Shown: one piece after another, positions 1-5,727 of the stretch
Layout: each line of letters opens with the position of its first letter
Numbering within the stretch: the stretch's first letter is position 1
Assembly (NCBI GenBank): GCA_013205335.1
Contig: JABMNB010000319.1
Location: 1 to 6,724, forward strand
Length of the DNA stretch: 6,724 nt
Reading direction: 5' to 3'
Origin: Rhodospirillales bacterium
Lineage (GTDB): Bacteria; Pseudomonadota; Alphaproteobacteria; Reyranellales; Reyranellaceae
The notes under the pieces: generated by a model
Seen by the model: the letters and a program-made list of their open reading frames with translations, nothing else
Database searches by the model: none
Told to the model about the DNA's origin: nothing
Program-made: the position numbers and the translations under genes

Positions 1-584
1 AGGATCTGGGCCTGGATGGTGACGTCGAGCGCCGTCGTGGGTTCATCGGCGATCAAGAGCGCCGGCTCGCACGACAGCGCCATGGCGATCATGACGCGCT
101 GGCGCATGCCGCCCGAGAGGCTGTGCGGGTAGTCGTCGATGCGCTCGGCCGGCGAGGGGATGCGCACCAGCTCGAGCATCTCGACCGCCCGCGCCTTGGC
201 CGCCTGGGGCGAGATGTCGGTATGCGCCAGGATCGCCTCGACGATCTGCTGGCCGATCGTGTGGACCGGATTGAGCGAGGTCATCGGCTCCTGGAAGATC
301 ATCGACATCTTGCCGCCGCGCAGCTTGCGGCGTTCGTCGGCGGAGAGGCCGAGCACGTCGCGGCCCTCGAACATCACCGCCTCGGCCTCGACCTTGCCCG
401 GCGGACTGGGCACTAGACCCATGACCGAGAGCGACGTCACGCTCTTGCCGCAACCCGATTCGCCCACCAGGCCAACGGTGCGGCCCCGTGGCACGCTGAA
501 GCTGATGCCGTCGACAGCCTTGAACAGGCCACGATCGGTCGCGAAGTGGGTTTTGAGGCCGCGAACCTCGAGCAGTTTGTCCAT
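1..584 (-). CDS. Dipeptide/oligopeptide-type ABC transporter ATP-binding protein (DppD/OppD-like), 3' end outside window
   Basis: This is the cytoplasmic ATPase that would power the importer encoded just upstream. About 194 residues are visible. They contain Walker A GESGCGKS (residues 41-48), the Q-loop FQEP with Gln98, the ABC signature LSGGMRQR (156-163) and Walker B ending in Asp180-Glu181, followed by the D-loop ALD. The H-loop and the C-terminal oligopeptide-family extension lie beyond the left edge. The start ATG (584-582) shares one base with the TGA of the preceding binding-protein gene (TGATG). No Shine-Dalgarno sequence is visible upstream, so translation probably depends on coupling. 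The Dpp/Opp family normally uses two ATPases (D and F). This one resembles the D partner, and an F partner is expected further downstream (inference). All nucleotide-binding motifs seen are intact. The substrate is not inferable. Confidence 0.93.
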   Translation of the reverse strand, partial: MDKLLEVRGLKTHFATDRGLFKAVDGISFSVPRGRTVGLVGESGCGKSVTSLSVMGLVPSPPGKVEAEAVMFEGRDVLGLSADERRKLRGGKMSMIFQEPMTSLNPVHTIGQQIVEAILAHTDISPQAAKARAVEMLELVRIPSPAERIDDYPHSLSGGMRQRVMIAMALSCEPALLIADEPTTALDVTIQAQI

Positions 585-2155
585 CAGAACGAGTAATCCA
601 GGCCCTTGTAGAAGGTGTTTTGATAGAGCATGTGCGGCCGCACGCCCTTCAGCTTCTTGAGGCTGGTGGTGTACATTTGGATGTTCATCACCGGCATCCA
701 AAGATGCTCGTTCATCACCTTCTCCTGCACGCGCGCGTAGTTGAACGCGCGGTCGGCGTCGGTCAGGGCGGCGCGGCCGCCGCGCAGCCACTCGTCGGTG
801 TCAGCGTCCTTCCAGTTCATGCGGTTGGGCGTGGGGATGTTGCGCGAGTTGAAATAGATGTTCATCAGGTCACCGGCCGACAGGTAGGGAACCGTCACCG
901 TCCACAACTCGTAGTCCTGCTTGGCCATCTCGGCAGGCGCGATCGTGGAGTCGAAGCCGACGATCTTCCAGTCGATGCCGATCTGGCGCATGTAGCCTTG
1001 GATCGCCTCGGAGACTCGCGGGAAGTAGGCGACCTGCGTGAACAGGACCTTGGGCGCGAGCTTGACGCCGTCCTTCTCGCGGATGCCGTCGGCGCCGACC
1101 TTCCAGCCGGCCTCGTCGAGCAGCTTCTTCGCCCGCTCGACGTCCTCCTTGATGACGCCCTTCGTCTTGTCGGCGAAATCCAGCGCTGCCGGATCGACGA
1201 CGGTGTAGGCGGGGTCGGCATTGCCCAGCATGATGCCCTTGACGATATCGCCGCGGTTGATGGCGATGTTCATCGCCTCGCGCACGCGTTTGTCGGCCAC
1301 CATCGGGCGCGTGATCTTGTAGCCATAGTACATGAGCTGGAAGTTGGGCTTCGCCTCCTGGACGGCGAGGTTGGGCGCACCCTTGACCTGCTGGATGAAC
1401 GCCAGCGGGATCTGGTGGGTGACGTCGAACTGCCCGCCCATCATCGCGGCGACGCGGCTCGCGTCCTCCGGCACGATCTTGATCGAGAGCTTCTCGAACT
1501 TCACCGGCCCCTTGTTCTGGTACATCGACGGGCCCCACCTGTAGGCGTCGTGGCGCTTCAGCACGATCTCGGTGCGCGGCTGCCAGGACTCGAAGCACCA
1601 CGGGCCGGTGCCGTCGGCGCCCTTGATGCCGTAGTCCTTGCCCAGTGTCTTTACGCTCTCCTCGTTGTGGATCGCGTTGGTGTACATGGTGAGCTGCAGC
1701 AGCAGTTCGGAGTAAGGCTCGTTGAGCTCGTACTCGACGGTGTAGGGGTCGGGTGCACGCAGCTCCTTGATGTCGCCAGCGCGCCAGGCGTAGGGCGCCT
1801 TGGTATCGGGATCCTTCAGCCGCTTGAAGGAGTAGATTACGTCGGCTGCGGTGAACTTCTTGCCGCCGCAGAACGACACGTCGTCGCGCAGTTTGAAGGT
1901 GTAGGTCTTGCCGTCGGGGCTGATGGTCCACGACTTGGCGAGGTAGGGGATCGCCGTCTTGCCGTCCCAGTCCATCGCCACCAGCGTGTCCTGGAACATG
2001 TTGACGATGTCGGACGTCGGCGACCAGGTCGTGCGCTGGCCGTCGTAGTGCGGCGCATCGAGCGACTTCATCATCTTCAGAGTCTGCGCCTCGGCTGCCG
2101 AAGCCGCCCCGACCACTCCCAGCAGCGCAACCATGCTTGTGAAAATACCGCGCAT
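584..2155 (-). CDS. ABC transporter substrate-binding protein, family 5 (second of two tandem paralogues)
   Basis: This is a 523-residue periplasmic receptor of the peptide/nickel-binding SBP_bac_5 family, which delivers its ligand to the membrane permeases. A Sec signal peptide ends near AEA|Q (residues 23/24), leaving a mature protein of 500 residues. The family signature region is clear: LAKSW, SPDGKTYTFKLRDDVSF, then KKFTAADVIYSFKRL. The mature part has exactly two cysteines, Cys96 and Cys187. It aligns without gaps to the product of the preceding gene, with about 105 differences in 500 positions (hand count). The start ATG is preceded by GGAGA seven bases upstream. The stop overlaps the ATPase start. 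The first part of this reading frame stays open far upstream through the neighbouring gene, but the signal peptide and ribosome binding site fix the start here. Peptides, opines, sugars and other ligands are possible. Confidence 0.95.
   Translation of the reverse strand: MRGIFTSMVALLGVVGAASAAEAQTLKMMKSLDAPHYDGQRTTWSPTSDIVNMFQDTLVAMDWDGKTAIPYLAKSWTISPDGKTYTFKLRDDVSFCGGKKFTAADVIYSFKRLKDPDTKAPYAWRAGDIKELRAPDPYTVEYELNEPYSELLLQLTMYTNAIHNEESVKTLGKDYGIKGADGTGPWCFESWQPRTEIVLKRHDAYRWGPSMYQNKGPVKFEKLSIKIVPEDASRVAAMMGGQFDVTHQIPLAFIQQVKGAPNLAVQEAKPNFQLMYYGYKITRPMVADKRVREAMNIAINRGDIVKGIMLGNADPAYTVVDPAALDFADKTKGVIKEDVERAKKLLDEAGWKVGADGIREKDGVKLAPKVLFTQVAYFPRVSEAIQGYMRQIGIDWKIVGFDSTIAPAEMAKQDYELWTVTVPYLSAGDLMNIYFNSRNIPTPNRMNWKDADTDEWLRGGRAALTDADRAFNYARVQEKVMNEHLWMPVMNIQMYTTSLKKLKGVRPHMLYQNTFYKGLDYSF
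1083..1140. repeat. 58-bp perfect direct repeat, copy in second binding-protein gene
   Basis: This block is identical over 58 bases to 2681-2738, including all third codon positions, at the constant 1598-bp offset of the two paralogues. It encodes the stretch around LLDEAGWKVGADGI. Confidence 0.9.
1572..1645. repeat. 74-bp perfect direct repeat, copy in second binding-protein gene
   Basis: This block is identical over 74 bases to 3170-3243. It encodes the stretch from LGKDYGIKG through GPWCFESWQPRT, including the second conserved cysteine. It is the longest exact match noticed between the paralogues. Confidence 0.9.
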
Positions 2156-2162
2156 TGTCGTT

Positions 2163-2167
2163 TCTCC
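2163..2167 (-). promoter_or_regulatory. Ribosome binding site of the second binding-protein gene
   Basis: GGAGA on the minus strand lies seven bases before the ATG at 2155, inside the 26-bp gap after the first binding-protein gene. It fixes the start in a frame that is open much further upstream, and gives this paralogue its own initiation signal. Confidence 0.75.
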
Positions 2168-2181
2168 GCTTCGTTGATTCC

Positions 2182-3756
2182 CTAGAGAGACGCGTCCAGG
2201 CCCTTGTAGAAGGTGTTTTGATAAAGCATGTGCGGCCGGGCGCCCTTGATCTTCCTGTTGACCACTTCGTCCATGTTGATGTTGAGCACCGGCATCCACA
2301 GGTGCTCGCGCATCACCTTTTCCTGCACCAAAGCATAGTACTTGGCGCGATCGGCCTCGGTCAGCGCCGAGCGGCCGAGCTTCAGCCATTCGTCGGTCTC
2401 CGCGTCCTTCCAGTTCATCCGGTTGGGTGTCGGGATGTTGCGCGAATCGAAGTAGATGTTCATCAGGTCGCCAGCCGACAGATAGGGCACCGTCACCGAC
2501 CAGATCTCGTAATCCTGCTCGGCCATCTTGGCCGCCGCGATGGTCGAGTCCCACGGGTTGAGCCGCCAGTCGACTCCGATCTTCCTGAGATAGCCCTGGA
2601 TCGCGTCGCCCACCCGGGCAGAGTTGGCGTTCGCCGTAAAGTACACTTTCGGCGCGAGTTTCACACCGTCCTTCTCGCGAATGCCGTCGGCGCCGACCTT
2701 CCAGCCGGCCTCGTCGAGCAGCTTCTTCGCCCGCTCGAGGTCCTCCTTCACGATCCCGGCGGTCCTGGGATCGTGGTCGAGCGCATCCTTGTCGACGATG
2801 GTGAAAGCCGGCTCGGCGTTGCCCAGCAGGATGGCCTTGGCGATCTCGGCCCGGTTGATGGCGATGCTCATGGCCTCGCGCACGCGCTTGTCGGCCACCA
2901 TCGGTCGCGTGATCTTGTAACCGAAATAGAGCAGCTGGAAGTTGGGCTTGGCCCCGTGCACCAGCAGCATGGGGGCGGCCTTGGCCTGGGAAATGAACTG
3001 TGCCGGGAACTGGTGGGTGATGTCGAACTGGCCGGCCATCATCGCCGCCACGCGGCTGGAATCCTCGGGCACGATCTTGATGACAAGCCTCTCGAACTTC
3101 ACCGGGCCCTTGTTCTTGTACATCGAGGGCCCCCACCGGTAGGCGTCGTGGCGCTTGAGCACGATCTGCGTGCGCGGCTGCCAGGACTCGAAGCACCACG
3201 GGCCGGTGCCGTCGGCGCCCTTGATGCCGTAGTCCTTGCCCAGCGCCTCGACGCTCTCCTTGTTGTGGATCACGTTGGTGAACATGGTGAGCTGCAAAAG
3301 CAGCTCGGAGAACGGCTCCTCCATCTCGTACTCGACGGTGTAAGGGTCGGGTGCGCGCAATTCCTTGATGGTGCCGGCGCGCCAGGCGTAGGGGGCCTTG
3401 GTTGCCGGGTCCTTCAGGCGCTTGAAGCTGTAGACCACGTCTTCGGCGGTGAACTTCTTGCCGCTGCAGAACGACACGTCGTCGCGCAGCTTGAAGGTGT
3501 AGGTCCTGCCGTCGGGGCTCACCGACCACGATTTGGCGAGATAGGGAATGGGCGTGCGGCCGTCCCAGTCGAGTGCCACCAGCGTGTCCTGGATCATGTT
3601 CACGATGTCGGAGGTCGGCCCCCAGGTCGTGCGCTGCGCGTCGTAGTGCGGCGCGTCGATCGACTTCATCATGTTGAGGGTCTGGGCCGATGCCGGGCCG
3701 GCAAGGATTGCCGCCGCACCCAGCGCGAACGCTGCACGCAAAACTGGTCTGGTCAT
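2182..3756 (-). CDS. ABC transporter substrate-binding protein, family 5 (first of two tandem paralogues)
   Basis: This is a 524-residue periplasmic receptor of the SBP_bac_5 (peptide/nickel) family. The signal peptide has an Arg-containing n-region, an Ala/Leu-rich core and a likely cleavage site ASA|Q at residues 24/25, leaving 500 mature residues. The family region reads LAKSW, SPDGRTYTFKLRDDVSF, KKFTAEDVVYSFKRL (about residues 73-114). Cys97 and Cys188 are the only cysteines, and both are kept in the paralogue. The ATG overlaps the stop of the DppC-like gene as ATGA, and GAGG lies eight bases upstream. The strongest divergence from the paralogue is in the signal peptide, around residues 255-275 and in the stretches near residues 315-330 and 375-385, which could alter ligand choice (inference). 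The ligand is unknown. Confidence 0.95.
   Translation of the reverse strand: MTRPVLRAAFALGAAAILAGPASAQTLNMMKSIDAPHYDAQRTTWGPTSDIVNMIQDTLVALDWDGRTPIPYLAKSWSVSPDGRTYTFKLRDDVSFCSGKKFTAEDVVYSFKRLKDPATKAPYAWRAGTIKELRAPDPYTVEYEMEEPFSELLLQLTMFTNVIHNKESVEALGKDYGIKGADGTGPWCFESWQPRTQIVLKRHDAYRWGPSMYKNKGPVKFERLVIKIVPEDSSRVAAMMAGQFDITHQFPAQFISQAKAAPMLLVHGAKPNFQLLYFGYKITRPMVADKRVREAMSIAINRAEIAKAILLGNAEPAFTIVDKDALDHDPRTAGIVKEDLERAKKLLDEAGWKVGADGIREKDGVKLAPKVYFTANANSARVGDAIQGYLRKIGVDWRLNPWDSTIAAAKMAEQDYEIWSVTVPYLSAGDLMNIYFDSRNIPTPNRMNWKDAETDEWLKLGRSALTEADRAKYYALVQEKVMREHLWMPVLNINMDEVVNRKIKGARPHMLYQNTFYKGLDASL
2681..2738. repeat. 58-bp perfect direct repeat, copy in first binding-protein gene
   Basis: This is the partner of 1083-1140, bounded by single-base mismatches on both sides. 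Confidence 0.9.
3170..3243. repeat. 74-bp perfect direct repeat, copy in first binding-protein gene
   Basis: This is the partner of 1572-1645. The flanking bases differ at both ends. Confidence 0.9.
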
Positions 3757-4649
3757 GTTTGCAGCCTCGGATCGAGGACGTCGCGCAATGCGTCGCCCAG
3801 AAGGTTGGCGGCCAGCACGATGACGAAGATCGCGCAGCTTGGGATCGTTGCGATGTGCGGCGCCATGAACAGGAAGTCGCGGCCTTGCGCGGCCATCATG
3901 CCGAGCTCGGCGGTCGGTGGCTGAGCGCCCATGCCGAGGAAGCCCAGCGCCGAGCCGATCAGGATGATCTGGCCGAAGCGCAAGGTCAGGAACACGAAGA
4001 TGGTCGAGATGCAGTTCAGCGTCAGGTAGCGCCAGATCAGCGTGCGGTCCGAGACGCCGACGGCGCGGCCGGCCTCCATGAATTCCTGGCCCATGACCCC
4101 CACCGCGGCGCCGCGCGCCACGCGGGCCACGTCGGGGATGGTGGCGATCACCAGCGCGATCACCACGGCGGCGAGGCCAGCGCCGAAGATCGCGGCGACG
4201 GCGAGCCCGATCAGGATCGCTGGAAAGGCCAGCATCACATCGACCAGCCGCATGATCCAGCCGTCGAGCCGCTTGTAGTAAGCCGCGAGAATGCCCAGCA
4301 CGCCGCCGACCAGGCCGCCGATGATCACGCCGACCAGACCGAGCATCAAGGTGTTGCGCGTGCCGAAGATGACGCGGCTCAGGATGTCGCGGCCGGTGTT
4401 GTCAGTGCCGAACCAGTGCTGGGCGGCGGGCGGCTGCATAACCTTGGTGAGGTCGGTGAGGTAGGGGTCGTAGGGCGCGACCCAGGGCGCGAAGATCGCC
4501 GCCAGTCCGATTGCCGTCAGGGCGAGGGCGGCGGCCGCCGCCACCTTGTCGCGGGCCAGCCGCCGCAGCGCACCCGAGCGGGCGAAGGCGCCGGGCTCGT
4601 CGGCGGCCGGGGTGGTGTTTGCCGCGGCGTTGAGGGTTTCTACGCTCAT
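3753..4649 (-). CDS. Dipeptide/oligopeptide-type ABC transporter permease, DppC-like
   Basis: This is an inner-membrane pore subunit of 298 residues, close to the usual DppC/OppC length. After a cytoplasmic N-terminus comes a first membrane helix (about residues 36-56), followed by the family motif with HWFGTD and GRDILSR (78-92). Further helices lie at about 100-122 and 140-170. The EAA loop that contacts the ATPase, EFMEAGRAVGVSD, is at 189-201. Helices to near the C-terminus follow, ending DPRLQT. The start ATG overlaps the TGA of the DppB-like gene as ATGA and has no convincing Shine-Dalgarno sequence, so coupled translation is likely. Its own stop overlaps the next start in the same way. 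A large alternative frame continues upstream through the neighbouring permease gene but has no protein-family character. It pairs with the DppB-like subunit. Confidence 0.95.
   Translation of the reverse strand: MSVETLNAAANTTPAADEPGAFARSGALRRLARDKVAAAAALALTAIGLAAIFAPWVAPYDPYLTDLTKVMQPPAAQHWFGTDNTGRDILSRVIFGTRNTLMLGLVGVIIGGLVGGVLGILAAYYKRLDGWIMRLVDVMLAFPAILIGLAVAAIFGAGLAAVVIALVIATIPDVARVARGAAVGVMGQEFMEAGRAVGVSDRTLIWRYLTLNCISTIFVFLTLRFGQIILIGSALGFLGMGAQPPTAELGMMAAQGRDFLFMAPHIATIPSCAIFVIVLAANLLGDALRDVLDPRLQT
3765..3768 (-). promoter_or_regulatory. Ribosome binding site of the first binding-protein gene
   Basis: GAGG on the minus strand lies eight bases before the ATG at 3756. It falls inside the last codons of the DppC-like gene, so this gene has both an ATGA overlap and its own initiation signal. 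That fits the high expression usually needed for binding proteins (inference). Confidence 0.6.
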
Positions 4650-5584
4650 GACCGTTGCACCCGAGGATCGAGGTAGACGTAGAGGATATCGACGATGAGG
4701 TTGATGCTCAGGAAGGCGATCGCCAGGATCATGATCGCGCCCTGCGCCGTCGGAAAATCGCTGGAAACGATGGCGCCGACAGCGAGCCGTCCGACGCCGG
4801 GCCACGAGAACATGGTCTCGGTGACGACGGCGCCGCCAAGCAGGAACGCCGCCTGCAGGCCGATCAGGGTGACGACCGGAATGAGCGCGTTGCGCAGCGC
4901 GTGATGCACGATCACCACCGTCTCGCGCAGGCCCTTGGCGCGCGCCGTGCGCACGAAGTCGGCCCCCAGCACCTCCAGCACTGCCGTCCGCGTCAGCCGG
5001 GCGATCGGGCCGATCAGCACGGCGCCCAGCGTCGCCGCCGGCAGGATCAGGCTCGGCAGGCCGCCGTCCCAGATCGGGCCGGTCCGGCCAGTGAAGGGCA
5101 GCAGCGCCCACTTGAAGCCGACGTACTGGATCAGGATCAGGCCGATGAAGAACACCGGCATCGACACGCCGGCCACAGAGATCGCCATGATCAAACGGTC
5201 GACGAAAGTACCGCGCTTCACCGCGGCCAGCGTGCCGAGCGTCAGGCCGAGCGGTACGGCGATCAGCATGGCGCCCAGCATCAGCTCGACCGTGGGGCCA
5301 ATGGTGAGCGCCAGCTCCTCGCTCACCATCTTGTTGGAGATGATCGAGCGGCCGAGGTCGCCGTGCAGTACGCGACCGATGTATTCGGCGAACTGAATGG
5401 GAATAGGCCGGTCGAGTCCCAGCTCGAGGCGGATCGCGGCGATGGTCTCGGCCTTGGCGTCGGGCCCGGCGATGATCATCGCCGGATCGGCGGGCACCAC
5501 CTGCAGGAGGCAGAAGCAAAGAAAGAGAACCCCGAGCAGGGCGGGAAATGAAATCAGCAGTCGGTGGACGATTTGTCTTCCCAT
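4646..5584 (-). CDS. Dipeptide/oligopeptide-type ABC transporter permease, DppB-like
   Basis: This is an inner-membrane pore subunit of 312 residues, typical for DppB/OppB. The N-terminus GRQIVHRLL leads into helix 1 (about residues 9-30), followed by the family VPADPA motif and the LGLDRPI periplasmic segment (55-61). Helices lie near 98-119, 131-155, 182-196, 231-256 and 278-303. The EAA loop DFVRTARAKGL is at 209-219, and the TETMFSWPGVGRL motif follows. The chosen ATG (5584) has GAGGA six bases upstream. An in-frame TTG at 5611 would add nine residues, but it lacks a ribosome binding site and gives an N-terminus atypical for the family. As first gene of the importer operon it follows a 143-bp gap. 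The stop overlaps the DppC-like start as ATGA. Confidence 0.95.
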   Translation of the reverse strand: MGRQIVHRLLISFPALLGVLFLCFCLLQVVPADPAMIIAGPDAKAETIAAIRLELGLDRPIPIQFAEYIGRVLHGDLGRSIISNKMVSEELALTIGPTVELMLGAMLIAVPLGLTLGTLAAVKRGTFVDRLIMAISVAGVSMPVFFIGLILIQYVGFKWALLPFTGRTGPIWDGGLPSLILPAATLGAVLIGPIARLTRTAVLEVLGADFVRTARAKGLRETVVIVHHALRNALIPVVTLIGLQAAFLLGGAVVTETMFSWPGVGRLAVGAIVSSDFPTAQGAIMILAIAFLSINLIVDILYVYLDPRVQRS

Positions 5585-5590
5585 ACGCCG

Positions 5591-5595
5591 TCCTC
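5591..5595 (-). promoter_or_regulatory. Ribosome binding site of the DppB-like gene
   Basis: GAGGA on the minus strand sits six bases before the ATG at 5584. It decides between this start and the upstream in-frame TTG at 5611. Confidence 0.8.
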
Positions 5596-5620
5596 GGACC
5601 GGTTCAGCCAAGGGGAAGCG

Positions 5621-5636
5621 CGCCGGTTTCCCGGCG
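5621..5636 (-). other. GAAA-capped hairpin in the gap upstream of the transporter operon
   Basis: The minus-strand RNA would read CGCCGG-GAAA-CCGGCG: a perfect six-pair, all G/C stem closed by a GNRA-type tetraloop. It lies 36 bases before the DppB-like start. No U-run follows it; the next bases are CGCTTCCCC. It is therefore not a classical intrinsic terminator for the upstream gene. It could be a transcript-stabilising or processing hairpin, a pause site or a factor-assisted terminator. The structure is certain as an inverted repeat, but its function is inferred. Confidence 0.6.
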
Positions 5637-5727
5637 TGTCTCGACGTTTCTCCCTGGCAGCCGCTGCTTCGGTCAGACCTGCGCGGCGTTCGTTATGCGC
5701 GAATAGTGCATGCGATCTTCGCCGATG

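Larger units (their letters stand above)
5585..5727. other. 143-bp intergenic region between the dehalogenase-like gene and the transporter operon
   Basis: This is the only sizeable non-coding gap. Besides the ribosome binding site and the GAAA hairpin, no convincing -35/-10 pair was found on the minus strand and no small ORF with a ribosome binding site. A promoter for the transporter operon is expected here because of the gap length, but it was not identified by eye. Confidence 0.5.

Noticed and set aside
2182..3529. Long open frame on the minus strand continuing upstream of the second binding-protein gene through the first one
   Set aside because: Its upstream half is Arg/Gly/Gln-rich with no family character and overlaps the real gene in another frame. 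The signal peptide and ribosome binding site put the start at 2155.
620..3924. Long plus-strand open frames opposite the binding-protein genes
   Set aside because: They are antisense shadows of GC-rich codons, with His/Val/Asp-rich low-complexity translations and no ribosome binding sites. Their mutual similarity only mirrors the paralogues.
3690..5551. Plus-strand open frames of about 300 codons opposite the permease genes
   Set aside because: Their composition (Asp/Gln/His/Arg-rich) is typical of the antisense of membrane-protein genes, and no motif was recognised.
5584..5611. TTG at 5611 as start of the DppB-like permease
   Set aside because: There is no ribosome binding site before it, whereas ATG 5584 has GAGGA at ideal spacing and gives the family-typical N-terminus.
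5621..5636. Intrinsic terminator of the dehalogenase-like gene
   Set aside because: The stem is strong, but no U-run follows on the minus strand, so it is recorded as a hairpin of unknown role.
5694..5712. Imperfect TGCGC/GTGCA inverted repeat in the intergenic gap as an operator
   Set aside because: It is short and mismatched, which is expected by chance at this base composition.
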